In this document: in pieces, positions 1-11,729 of the stretch
Layout of the letters: the number at the start of each line of letters is the position of its first letter
Numbering within the stretch: position 1 is the first letter of the stretch
From: Patagioenas fasciata
Lineage: Eukaryota > Chordata > Aves > Columbiformes > Columbidae
DNA: 64,000 nucleotides
Direction of reading: 5' to 3'
Assembly: GCF_037038585.1 (NCBI RefSeq)
Contig: NW_027288588.1
Coordinates: 682,001-746,000, forward strand
The notes under the pieces: model-generated
What the model was told of the DNA's origin: nothing
Databases searched by the model: none
The model's input: only the letters and a program-made list of their open reading frames with translations
Made by a program: the position numbers and the translations under genes

Positions 1-1032
1 AGCCATGAAAAGCCCCACAAGCCCGTAGTGAGCAAGTGGAGGAGGACAAAAATTAAGTTTCCAGCATCTTTCACCTGTGGGCACTCTCGGCTGTCTGTTA
101 ACGGTTGGATGTTTTAACCCTTCCCGCAGCGGGAATGCCAGTGAGGGCTCTGCCCGCTCTCTGCTCTTCGTGGACATCTGAGACATCCAGGCCTCACAGC
201 GTGGTCAGAAGGTTTCCGAAGGGCAAACCAACAGATGCACAAACAGACAAACGCACCACACGGTGCTTCTGCGCAAGGGCAGGGTAAAGTGGTTCTGCAG
301 TGATTTGCTCAGCTGTTGCTAGGATGCTCTTGGAAAATATAAATCAAAAGTAACTTCAACTGATTTTAGTGACTCATCATTTCTGTAAAGACCAGAATCC
401 ACTACGGACCCAACCGTCAGCCATGTTCAGATGTCTAATTGGTGCGTTAGGACTTTCTTTCAGGGGGAATTCAGTGTATTGATTTCCAAATCTGATAGCT
501 TTAGACATATGGCACCTGCAGACCCAGCTGTGAGCTGCACAAGGCGGGTGTCGCACCCTCAGTGCCGAAAGGTTGGCAAAGCTCTTTAGGTCATGGCCAG
601 AAACAATTTGCAGGTCCTATTCGGTGAGACACTGAATGTCCTTTGTGCTTGTTGAACACAGAGGATGCCACAGGTGCTCAGCAGCTTCCAGGGTCAGAGC
701 TGAGAGTCTATGTGCAAAAAAAAGGTTTCCAGAGAGCCAGGGGAAAAAAATCCGAGATTTGAAGCTCTGTTGCAAGGGAATTTTGTAGCAGAAAGGCTTG
801 AATTTCCATTAGCTGCTGAAAAGCAGAGAGAAGGTCGTATTTTAACCTTTTTGGTTGAAGATTGTTTCTGCATACTTGACTGAACCCTTTTCAAAATGGG
901 GACACTTCAAAATCTGAGAACTGAGCACTGATCCGTCTCTGCTGAGCAGGACTAAGGGCAGGAGCTTTTGCTGGGGAGCAGCTGTGAAACTGAAGTCTTC
1001 TGTAACATCCAGCCCTCTGCTTCTGTTTGCAG
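1..1032. other. Intron or upstream sequence of COLGALT2
   Basis: No coding exon was recognised here. The sequence runs into a pyrimidine tract and the AG acceptor at 1031-1032, so it is most simply the intron before the first COLGALT2 exon in the window. The short reading frames present have no splice-site support or family resemblance. Confidence 0.5.
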
Positions 1033-4000
1033 GGCTATTACAAAAGGACCCTGGATTACCCCCTGATCCGGGAATGGAAGAGGACAGGCTGGTTTGCTGT
1101 CCCGATGGTTCATTCCACCTTCCTCATCGACTTGAGGAAAGAAGCCTCCACCAAGCTGATGTTCTACCCCCCGCATCAGGACTACACCTGGAGCTTTGAC
1201 GATATCATGGTCTTTGCCTTCTCCAGTCGCCAGGCAGGTATGTCTGGAGACTTTGCTGGGCAGGATTCACTCGTAGACATGCAGATCTTTACTTTGGAGT
1301 TCACAGACCAAAAGCCAATTTTTTGGCTTCAGTGGTGAGTTAAGACCCTGTTCCCTTTTCTCTTCTGGATCTGGTCAGGGACAACCAGCAGCAAGTGAGT
1401 GGCAGTGCAGTTTTGAATCACAGATAGCTTCAAAAGACATGGGAACTATTCTAGGGCCGAAGGCAATGTTTCAGAGACAAAATTAGTGGCATCTACCTTT
1501 GTTTTTTGTCACAGTGAGATGATAGCGAGCACAAGTGAATGCTGTGAGAGTGGAAGGCACTCTGTAGTTGTCTAAATTCACCACTTCCAGGAGACTCCAT
1601 GAGGAAGGGGTGAGGACAAGAGACACTTTTTAGACGTTGCAGTGTTTGTGCAAAATAAAACCCAAGTTGCTTGCCTGCAGTGCTTGATGAAGCTTTGCTT
1701 TGTGGCAGCTCAGCAGGAATTGTCTGAGAGTTAAGAGGTTTTTCTTTTGTTGGTTCTGTTTGCTTTAAGCAAAATCAGTGCAACTTTCAGGGAGTGATGT
1801 GGGGGCTGTGGGCTGTGCTCAGAGGAAATTTCTTGCTGGCGTGAGAGCGGTAAAATCTCCACAGAACTGACGCCTCACTGGGACTTTGGGAGAATGAGTC
1901 AAGAACCAGTCCTTGAGATGTTTGGGGCTCCAGCTGGTACTGGGACCAGTTTCTACCAGACATTGGGAGGATTTCAGTTAGATCTGAAACTCAGGAGTCC
2001 TTTCGGGCCAAGGCACCACCTCAGTGTCTTCTTCTACCTGGAACGGCTGTTGGTGTGTGCAGAGCTCCATGTGTCTTGGGGGATTCGCTGTCTCTTAGTG
2101 CACGATACCACTGCTACAGCTGCTTGTTCTTCTGCTGAGGATGGTTAGTCCTGTTCATTTTTGGATCTGGTGGGTATTCTGTCTCTAGCGAAGTCCTGGC
2201 TGGCAGAACTGTGTCCCATCTATGAAAGGAGCTCCTGGGAAGGGTATGTTTTTAATGACCATCTGTATTGTTCTTTGCCCTCCTGTGTTGAAAAGGGCAA
2301 AGTTTGGGGCCTTATAAAGGAAAAAATGACTGATGAAACCTCAGCGGCACTGATGAAACGCGCTTCTGTTCAGAGCTTCACAACTGGTTTGCTGGCTTAC
2401 TGGGGTGAATTACTTGGGGAAAGTGGGGTTTTGGGTCTACTGAGTGATGTGCAGCTGGTGTTATCTGTCCTCTCCTTGTAAAAAGTTAAGGTGAGAAGGA
2501 GGGGCTGTTCTTGGGGTGCAGACAAGTAGAGGGAAAGTGAAGAAGTGTGGCTTGTCAACAGTGGCTTCTAGAGAAGAGCCAGGCTGAGCAATCTGCCTTT
2601 CCCACCACTTACAGAGCAGTGCAGCGACTGTTGGCAGCTTTCTTTTGAGTGATCCTCTTGTTGCAAACAGCACTGCGAAAGACAGTGTTCTTGGCATGGT
2701 AAGCAGGGCTTTTTAAAACTCAGCTTCCAGGGGATGTGGAGCATGGATGAGTGGGAGAGGAGACGCAACCAGAGCTGAAATTGAGCCCTTGGGAGGCAGA
2801 GGAAGATGGGAGTTTGCAGGGCACTTTTGGGGCCCTGACCTTTTGAGTCAGGACGTGGGTATGTTGGCTCCAAAAGAGAACAGAGGTTTAGGTCCAGTGA
2901 GCAAAGCAGGTTCCCTCAAATCTGCCTGCCCCTTGTTCCCTCTGACAGCATCCAATTAGTCTGGGAACTGCATTGCATCAGCTCCAGCTGCCTCAGAAAT
3001 ATTTCAGGGATTCAAACCCATCATTTTTTCCTTCCATCCTAGAACACTTCAGCTTTTTCCAGAGCTGACCTCGGCAGTCTGGCCCGCTGATCTTCTCAGA
3101 TTGTTGGCTTGTGTCCTGGGCTGAGCCCTTTGCACTGCAAGATGATGTTGAGCTGGCCAGACCTTCTGAGCTTCCTTCAGCCTGAGGCTCTGAGACTTCA
3201 GGCCAACCAGGAATGTCCAGTCGCAGGGGTGTGGGGGAAATTTAGGTTGCCTAAATATGACTGTGGATTTATTTAAGGCATATGACTGTGAACCCTGCTC
3301 ACTGCCTTACAAAGGCTGATAGTAACACCAGTATCTCTAGCCTTCTGTCCTTTGTAGCAAACTTTTATTTTATTATAAAAACAGAACCGGAGAGTGAGTC
3401 CCCCTCCCCGTTTTAAGGTAGATTTACCATTTTGAAGTAACTTTTATCCCAGAAGAAACAGAAATACTGGTGTGAATCTATGCAGATGAACTGTGTTTAA
3501 GCCAGCGGAAGATAAAAACGGAGATCAGTGAGCCAGATAAGATTAGTTGATTAGATCAGTGCCAAATCCATTAATATTAGCAGGTAGTATTTTTTATTTT
3601 GCCATTTACCTAAATTGCAGCTGACAGCTGAATGTGTTTTGGCAGTAGTGTAGCCAGCAGTTTCCTTGCAGAACTTAAAAGAGTAGAAACACCGGGGTCA
3701 TTAGTGCAGATAATTCTGCCTTGCTAAAAATACCAGGGATTTAGGAGGATTAATACATGAAAGCACCAACTCTCACCAGGTGGTGTCTGCTTTTCATTCA
3801 TTTCCTAGAGGGACAAGGGTGATTCTGCTTGTTTAATTAAAAAAAAAAAGAAAAGTTATAGCCGATAATGAGCAAACTCTTGGTGAGTCTGGGGGGAACA
3901 GCATCTTACTGATCACACATTGCGACATTCCCAGCAGCGTGTGGGTCTCTCCCTTGCAAATGGATCTGCTCAGAAGGGAAGCTTTGCATCTTCTTCTTGT

Positions 4001-4500
4001 TCCATGCCTTCAGATTCAGCTCCTTGAACAAGCAGTTACAAAAGCTTTTGGGCAGAAGGAAGTTACGGTATCACCTATTTTTGGAAGCATCTCTTTCTCC
4101 CTGCTGCTCTCTCTCTCTAGGATTTGGTTGATTTGGATGGTGCAAACCTGCTCCTGCTTTTGGCTCTGTGAAGGGATTGCATCAGGTCTGAGCGGTGCAG
4201 GTGGGGTTTGGGGCATACAGGGGTTTCTGGGGTGCTCCCCAGTTCTCCCAGCAGATCCGCTGTGTGCATCAAACATCGCTTTGCCAAAGGCCGGTTCTGC
4301 CCTCTGCTGAGAGATTGTTTTCATAGCATGAAGGCAAAGGCCAAAAGAGACCCTTTCTCTGGGCTAAGAGGGAGTTTCCAGTCTCTCCCAAGAGAAAACT
4401 GATGGCAATTAAAAATACCTTCGGTTATGGAGCAACTGGAAATCGTTTTCAGAGGAGAGACCACGTGCTGCCAGCCAAATGATACAGAAAATGTCACTAT

Positions 4501-4632
4501 GAATTTCATAGACTCATTTTGCTTGGAAAAGACCAAGATCATCGAGTCCAACCGTTAACCCACCCCTGGCACTAACTCATGTCCCTGAGAACTTCATCTC
4601 CACATTTGTTCAAGCCTTCCAGGGATTTAAGT
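4501..4632 (-). mobile_element. CR1 LINE 3' fragment in COLGALT2 intron
   Basis: The + strand carries the reverse complement of a typical bird CR1 3' end (tcatagactcattttgcttgg, then gaccaagatcatcgagtcca). Only the 3' portion remains. No target-site duplication was identified. Confidence 0.7.
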
Positions 4633-5282
4633 TAAACCCCTTCATTTGCTTTTGAAGCAGAACTTTTTGGGACTGGGCTCCTGGCAACGAATTTGATTGT
4701 GGGTACATAGCAACGGAGCAGCGAACTCCTCTTTTAAGAGACTTGACTCTATTTTCTGTTTTTTTCTGTGATCCCCAGGTATACAGATGTTCATCTGCAA
4801 CCGTGAACACTATGGTTTCCTTCCCATGCCCCTGAAATCGCACCAGACGCTGCAAGAAGAAACCGAGAACTTTGTGCACACCCTCATTGAGGCAATGAGT
4901 AAGTTACTGTGCCTTGCTGTGATGGACACCCCCAAGTTAAGGTTTGGAGAGCTCTCTTACCCCTGGGAATCTGCCTCCTGATCCGACCGTTCTCATCCTG
5001 GTTTGACATGCAGTTTCCCATTTTTCCACTGTTTTTCTACCTAGAGATGCAATCGCTTCACGGTCAGGTCAGCTCCGTTGACAAAACTCCTTAACTTCCC
5101 CATATCGAATGCAAAAATGCATCTTTAACGTGGCAAGGATGCTGCAGAACCTCGTGTCTCTCCTGAGCTGTGTCTGGCAGATGGCTGCTGGCTTCTGTTC
5201 TGTGACATGGACGCTTTGTGCTACACCCACTCCTGCCTGACTTCATCAGCCAGGTCCCTGGGGCTTTAGGTCCAGAGATGCA

Positions 5283-5300
5283 AACACACACACACACACG
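5283..5300. repeat. (CA)n microsatellite
   Basis: A short CA dinucleotide run lies in the COLGALT2 intron just upstream of the exon at 5350. It is a simple repeat. Confidence 0.8.
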
Positions 5301-6791
5301 TTATTGTTAGTGCATGAAGGTGATGCTTGGGATCTCTCCTCTCTTCCAGTTGATCGTCCTCCCATTGAACCCTCACAGTTTGTCTCTGTTCCGCCGAAGA
5401 ACCCTGACAAGATGGGATTTGATGAAGTAAGGAACTTATTTTGCTGCCATTGTCTTGTCTTCCTGTTTCTCACCTAATGGAGCTAGGATCTCCCTGTAAC
5501 TGACCTTCCAGCCGTTTCCCATTCCCATCTCTTCATACGTTTAAGCTCTTTCCCAGTCACTCGTCTGTTGGATTTCAGCTTTTTGCCAGGAGCAAACAGC
5601 CATCCTTACGTGGGGAGAACTTCTGAGGTCAGGGAAGCAGAAGGGAAAGGGCTCAGGGAGCATTCTTGCCCTCTGGCATTTGCTGGGGAGAAATGAGGCC
5701 ACTCAGGTCTGTGGGCATTTCATACCTGCTGCAAAACCCCCGATTCAGGTTGGTGTGCCAGGGCAGTGCTCAGCAAATCTGTGGGCTTCCTGCATTGATG
5801 GTACGGATGTTTTAATCCAGCCAGGAAGAGATGGCAGAAGTGAGAGTGAAAAACACATCATTAAACTCCCCCGATTCTTGTGCCATTTCCTCTCCATCTG
5901 ACTCTGTGGGGCAGCTTAGCCATCCTTCCATTCTGCAGCAAGAACTGGTCGTTCGGGAAACCTCTCCTGTGTTCCAGTGAGAGACAGGAATGATTTTCTC
6001 CCCTGAGAGAGGCACTGGGGAGCCTGGAGAAGATGGGGGAGGCTCTCAGCCGAGTTCTGTCCAAGATGGGGACGTCTAGGAGGGCTGGAAGCCATGTGTG
6101 CTCCCCCCTTACTGGGGCAGCTCTCCTCCTGCCCTGCTCGGTCACCACGTTTTTCTGCTATGGCCTTTAAAAGCGCATTAGAAAGGTGGTTCCTGACAGC
6201 GGTCCTGCCCCAAAACCCCGCAGAAATCCCTCTCCTCCCTGTTCTTCATGTTATGGAGGGTGCAGGCATGGAGGGGAAAGGCTGGAGAGGGATCTGCTGT
6301 GCTTTAATTAACCAGGAGTTGTGTTTTTATGCAGCTGCCAGGGTGGCAGTTGTGGAGACCAGAGAAGCCTTTGTTTTCTTGGCTTATTCTGTTACATCTG
6401 TTTATACGACACGTGAATTCCAAACACGATTTGTTGGAGCGTCTGTGTTAGGGCGCAGCTGTTGTGGGTTTTTTGCCGTGTTGTCCTTTGTGGCTGCGCT
6501 CTATTTATCCAATTTATTATGTTTGCATTTGTGCTGACCTAGAACTGGATCCGCTTCTTACTGGCTCGAGGTTTTTGCTCCACAGGCTACAAAGCTGCAC
6601 TTGTCTGCCTGGGACTGAAAAACATCCCAGCCCCTCTGCAGTTTACCTGCAAATGAGGGGTTTGGGCCTCTGCCCCCCACCAAAAAGTCTGTCTGCTTAG
6701 GCTTGGGCAGAGCCTGGCGCAGACATCTCTGGGTGTGATCTGGGCTCTGTGCTGGGCTTTCTGCTCTGGCAGGGGAAGCAGCAGATTTGTT

Positions 6792-6905
6792 TTTGGTGAA
6801 AATTCTGTGATTTTTTGGTGAAAATTCTGTGATTTTTTGGTGAAAATTCTGTGATTTTTTGGTGAAAATTCTGTGATTTTTTTGGTGAAAATTCTGTGAA
6901 TTTTC
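6792..6905. repeat. 22-bp intronic minisatellite, five copies
   Basis: Five near-identical head-to-tail units of 22 bp (ttggtgaaaattctgtgat plus ttt) lie in a COLGALT2 intron. The last unit has one extra T and a changed end. The run is stop-free on the minus strand by chance of its period; I see no gene in it. Confidence 0.9.
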
Positions 6906-7700
6906 AGTGCCTGAAGTAATTTACAAAAATTCTCTTTGCTGTGTTCTTGTGCTTGGGTGGTGACCCCGCAGATAATCCTAAATACAGGTAGTGGTGGCAT
7001 TGTGGAGAAACATGTGGGTCAGTGTTCCTCTGGGACTGGAGCTGGACATTTGACTCTGTGTTTAATATAAATCAAAAGATCTTATATCTTTGGAAATTAT
7101 AGACTTGGCTGTAACTGGTCTGCTCTCACCTTTATTCATCCTTGATGAGCAGCTTTTCCTTGTGACATAAAACGTCCTTAAAAAGTAGTTGTTAGACAAA
7201 GAATGAACCTCTAACCTTCCAACTCAAAACCAACCCCAACTTTCTGACAAATTCTACGCAACCTGGGATAAAATCACAGCTGGTATTTTAAGATCTGCTG
7301 CTGAAGAAGGGTAGATGAGAAGTCACTTCTCCTCCTCGCTCCCAGGCTGTGAGCTTGATGTCTCTCTCTTCAACCCAGATTTTCATGACCAACCTGAAGC
7401 GCCGGAAGGACAGGCGGGATCGGATGCTGCGGACTCTCTACGAGCAGGAGATTGCAGTCAAGATAGCAGAGGCCGTGGATGGGAAGTGAGTTTCGGCTGG
7501 GGTTGCTGATGTTGGCAAAGAGGGGGTTGTGCTGGACACCTTGGGTGCCCTGACCTCCCTCCTGCTGGGGATGGATGGGCTGAGGGAGAGGTGGACGTTT
7601 TATTAACCTAACTGCCCCTGCTTTGGGGCAGTTTTACTCTGTTTGTGTCTTCTTTTGTAATTGGTCTTCATGAGAGAACCAGGGCGGTGTGGGTCAGGCT

Positions 7701-7925
7701 GATAGAATCACAGAATCATTTGGGTTGGAAAAGCCCCTCAAGATCATCGAGTCCAACTGTTCCCCCACCCCTGTCCCTGCCCCATGTCCTGAGAACCGCA
7801 TCTCCGTCTGTCCAACCCTCCAGGGATGGTGACTCCAGCACTGCCCTGGGCAGCCTGTTCAATGCCCCACAGCCCTTTGGGGAAGAAATTGTTCCCCACA
7901 TCCAACCTAAGATGAAAATCAGGTT
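7701..7925 (-). mobile_element. CR1 LINE 3' fragment
   Basis: The + strand has the reverse complement of CR1 3' sequence (gaatcacagaatcatttggg, then ccctcaagatcatcgagtcc), followed by the usual text around cagggatggtgactccagca. It is 5'-truncated and lies in a COLGALT2 intron. Confidence 0.8.
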
Positions 7926-8472
7926 AAAATCATACTCCTTTCTGTGAACTGTAACACTTGCACACAATTAGAAAGCAGCAAAAGTGTGTGAGAGCAATCA
8001 TCTCCTGAGAGATTTGTCTGTCCTCGTGCTACAAAGCTGTTGGGCTGCAGTATTAACCCTGACACAGCCCTTACTTTAAGGCATGTTAAGATGTTTTTAT
8101 CTTGAGAAATCAAGGCAGAAATTTTTGGTCTGGGACTCGCAGAAAGGGAAGTGGGAACCCCCATGCCATCTGGTGGTCTCGGAGACTTGCGCACCCATCA
8201 GGACCTCTTAGGAAAATATTTGAAGCCAAGCTCCTGCCATATTGATGGTCCCACAAGAAGTCGTTGGCAGAGTTAAGGATATCATTTCTAAGCTTGATTT
8301 AGAATGTAAATCAGTTAGTTAATTTTTCTCCCGGTTTTTGAGCAAAGCAAGTGCAGGAATTTCGTGAGTTACAGCTCATCTCTGAACATCAGTAGCACTT
8401 CCCCCGTTGCATCTGTGTCCGACTTGAATTTGCTTTCTATTTAAATGCTGATAGGTGTTCTCTCTTTCTCAG

Positions 8473-8592
8473 AGCGCTGAACACGAGTCAGCTCAAAGCT
8501 CTCAGCATCGACACCGGGACCCGTGCTCCTCGCGGCCCCTCACCCGGGGAGAGATCGGCTGCTTCCTCAGCCACTGCTGCATCTGGGAGGAG
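8473..8592 (+). CDS. COLGALT2: COLGALT2 exon with 13-bp frameshifting deletion
   Basis: The exon enters after AG with phase 2 left from the previous exon and reads [13 protein letters not shown]. It then loses the family frame: the expected continuation [16 protein letters not shown] is present but only in another frame. The exon is 120 nt. The family exon encodes 44 codons plus one base (133 nt), so exactly 13 nt are missing around 8507-8512. Neither flanking exon compensates. Confidence 0.7.
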
Positions 8593-9769
8593 GTGAGGGG
8601 GGTGCGGGTGCCCTGGGGAGGGTGCTGAGGGCAGGAGCAGTGGGAAGGCACACGGACGGTCCCAGGACAAATCTAATACCGGTTTCTGGAAGTGTAGGAT
8701 GGTTTTACTTGGTTTGTAGGGGATCGCGTACAGGGGTTCTCTTGAACACATTGCTCAGCTTTCTCAGCTCTACTCTCCGTTTGCCAAGTGATTTTTATCA
8801 GAATGTTTTCACGATTGGTTTTGCAGACCATCTGATAGCCTGTTTGGAGTGAGTTTGTTTAGGAGAAAGGCAGGAAGGTTTTGAAGAACAAATGGTATTA
8901 AAGAAACTCCTGTTTTATTTCCCTGGTTCTTCACGTGTGCTGGAGCAAGTTCCAGTGGCTCTGCTAACTGCTTTTTTTTGAGCTGGTATATCATAAATAG
9001 ATTTAGCAGCAGGGATCTCTGTTACTTGAGCTAACAGGTATTGTTTGGGTTGTAGTAGCTGTAGCTTCCATCTGTCCTGGTCACCTGGGGAGTCACACCT
9101 GAGAGGATCTGGGCTGTGCTGGTTGGAGGTGCTGGAGTTACACAGCCTGACATCAACGGGAGGGATCATTTCGAGCGAGGTGGGATGTGGAGGCAGGGAG
9201 AACAACTTGGTGCTTAGAGAAGACCGGTCTAAGGCAGCAGCTGCCCAAATGTGACTGTGATGGTTGGATGATCCAAATACCTTTCAGCCAGCAGCAGGGA
9301 CTTCAGCACTGAGAAATCAGGCAATGATTTGGGGCTTGAGACTTCTGCATCGCCAATGGTCAGATGGTAAGATGGGAACCCACTTGGAGGATGCCTTTGC
9401 ATGTGTGTTCTTGAAGTTGCCAGGGCCAGACTTTGGATGTGCTGGATCATTCTCCAGATTCCAGAAACACTTTTTTTCCGAACAGAAACAGGTTTTTCTG
9501 AACAGTGGTTTTGTTGTCAAAGGAGGAGGTGGTCGTGCAAGATGGTAGCTCACGGGGTTGAGGTGCTGCAGCATCACATGGAGGGTTTTTCTAGGTTGCA
9601 GATGCTCAGCCACAGGATATTTTTGGACAGCTCGTCCCAGCTGAGCTGTGAATCTGGGGCTGGTTCTCCAGCCTCCCTACCTGTATGGTCCAGAGGGCCA
9701 GGACCAGGTCAGGATGACCCCCAGAGATTTCAGGGCCACTGTGATCACTTCTGAACCATCTTGTTTCAG

Positions 9770-9879
9770 GTGGTGAACAGAGAACTGGAGAAGACGCTTG
9801 TTATTGAGGACGAGTTCAAGAGGAAGCTCATGAAGCTGATGGATGACATTGAACAAGCCCAGCTAGACTGGGAGCTGAT
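9770..9879 (+). CDS. COLGALT2: COLGALT2 exon lacking the EDD acidic motif
   Basis: The exon reads VVNRELEKTLVIEDEFKRKL and continues to DWELM. The family sequence has an EDD motif followed by about six more residues before the FKKKL-type helix. Those six residues (18 nt) are absent here, in frame. GT25 enzymes use this acidic cluster for metal/UDP-sugar binding, so catalysis would be doubtful even if the upstream frameshift were a sequencing error. Confidence 0.65.
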
Positions 9880-11170
9880 GTAAGTCACTGGCCCTCGTGA
9901 AGCTCTGGGCACACAGGGGACATGAGCAGCAGAGATGGAGGGTGATGCTGGAGTGCAGGGAAAGGTGGCAGAGGCTTCTTGATGGCTCTTCCCAGCAGGA
10001 TAACTCTGCTTCTGGGCCAGGCTGGTGCTGGGGTGCCCCAGCTGTGTTGGGTACCACTGGTGCGCTTTGTGGGCAGTGTTGGTCGTCTGGAGACACTGCT
10101 GTGACAGAGGAACTGCCACAGCTCAGCGCTGAGGCTTGGACCGTGTCATCTCAGCTGCCTTATCAAGTCTTTCACATCTGTACCACCCGCTGGGGTAAGA
10201 TTTGAATGTCTGAGAGTGGTACAGGATAGAAATGTGTCAGGGATTGCTTCTTAGATCCACCCTTTGTCCTTCCCCGCTTGACATGGACAGTTTTGTGGTC
10301 CTGACTGCTGCAGATTCACATTTAGGTTCCGATTTCTGTGGTCTTTTCCCCCTTTAAGCTACATTGGCCGGAAAAGGATGCGGGTGCAGGAGCCTGAGAA
10401 AGCGGTTCCCAACGTCATGAACCTGGTGGAAGCCGATTACTCGTACTGGACCCTGGGCTACGCGATCTCCTTCCAGGGGGCTCAGAAGCTCATCGGAGCG
10501 GAGCCTTTCGGCAGGATGTTGCCGGTGGATGAATTTCTGCCAGTCATGTACAACAAGCACCCGGTGTGAGTAGGTCGGATGTCTTCGTTACTTGGGTTCA
10601 CGTGAGCTTGGTCTTGCTGAATGATTAAGATCTGGTTCGTAGATTTGTGTAGTGTATATCATATGTGTTAATATCTATATATGCTTATGTATACCCTTGT
10701 TTATGTGTGCACACTTAGTGTGGTACATATAAATGATTAATTTTGGAGCTTGGAGTCCAAATTATTCACGTTACAGTTTTCAGCAGGTTGATGACTTGAG
10801 TGCTCTGCGGGGCACTTCAGAAAATGGAGCTCACTTCGTGCTCTTCAACTTCATCTGCAAAAATGTTGATTTATCAATCGGTACTGAGACCTAAAGCAAC
10901 AAAAGATCAGGTTAATAATCATTCGGTTCTTTAGTGTTTTAATGCTGTTTGACTCAAGCTACGCAAAACCTCGCAGCGCTTAGTATGCAGCGTGTGATGT
11001 TGTGATGCTCACGTTTTATTTTTCTAAAGCTGAATGCAGTGGGTAGAAGGTCAGACCCCACCACAGCAACGACCTGTGCTGCTTGGGACACATTCACTCA
11101 GTGGATGGGCTTGTATCTCGCAGTTATAAGCATTTCACTCTGTCCCTGATGATTTTTCTCTCCTCTTTAG

Positions 11171-11729
11171 AGCGAAGTACATGGAGCACTACAAGTCCAG
11201 AGACTTGAAAGCCTTTTCAGCAGAACCCCTGCTCGTCTACCCCACGCACTACACAGGGCAGCCCAGCTACCTTAGCGACACAGAGACCTCCACCATCTGG
11301 GACAACGAGACCGTGTCGACGGACTGGGGCAGAACGCACTCCTGGAAATCCCGGCCGCAGGGCACGATCCACAGCGACGCCAGAACAAGGACGCTCTGCC
11401 CTCGCAGTCGTCTCCGGACGCGCCGTCCTCCAGGGACGAGCTGTGCCCGCCCGCAGCCCCGCGGCTCTGTCGGCGCTGAACCTGCCTCGCGCTCCGGCTT
11501 TTCACCCTTGGCAGTGGCGGAGCCGCTCTTCGTGTGGTCTCCATTCCGCTGCTTCGAGTGGCAGAGCACAGAGCCTGGACCTGATGTGACAACTGACCGA
11601 GACGCGCAGGGCGAGGCGGGAGATGGAGGAGGAAAAAGAACGAGTGATGCAGACTGGCAGGAAAAAAAGCAGAGATCTGAACAAAAGCCCTCGCAAGCTT
11701 TTGTAAAAGAAAAACCAAACCTTGAATGA
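11171..11729 (+). CDS. COLGALT2: COLGALT2 terminal coding exon, C-terminus frame-shifted
   Basis: The exon starts after ctctttag and reads AKYMEHYKSRDLKAFSAEP and then PTHYTGQPSYLSDTETSTIW, clear COLGALT2 sequence. After the Trp-Lys-Ser-Arg tail the frame departs from the family. The expected SSRDEL retention signal is encoded near 11,433-11,450 in another frame and is followed by TGC instead of a stop. The open frame runs on to the TGA at 11727-11729. No canonical AATAAA was found just downstream; the 3' end is unknown. Confidence 0.7.

Larger units (their letters stand above)
1033..11729 (+). pseudogene. COLGALT2: COLGALT2 (procollagen galactosyltransferase 2), 3' eight exons, with disabling deletions
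   Basis: COLGALT2 is an ER-lumenal glycosyltransferase family 25 enzyme that adds galactose to hydroxylysine in collagen. Eight + strand exons are seen: 1033-1237, 4779-4898, 5350-5426, 7379-7485, 8473-8592, 9770-9879, 10359-10565 and 11171 onward, each with AG/GT borders and matching phases except where damaged. Residues such as [44 protein letters not shown] and [15 protein letters not shown] resemble COLGALT2 more than COLGALT1. The 5' exons lie left of the window. Three lesions appear against the remembered family: a 13-bp deletion in the fifth visible exon, an 18-bp deletion removing the EDD-type acidic motif in the sixth, and a frameshift in the terminal exon that moves the RDEL retention signal out of frame. 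The gene is either a decayed copy or badly assembled. Its neighbour downstream is RGL1-like on the opposite strand, as in human. Confidence 0.8.

Noticed and set aside
1033-11729. COLGALT1 as the identity of the left gene
   Set aside because: Residues such as SSRQAGIQM, NREHYGFLP and YLSDTETSTIWDNETV match the COLGALT2 type, and the RGL1-like neighbour fits the COLGALT2 locus.
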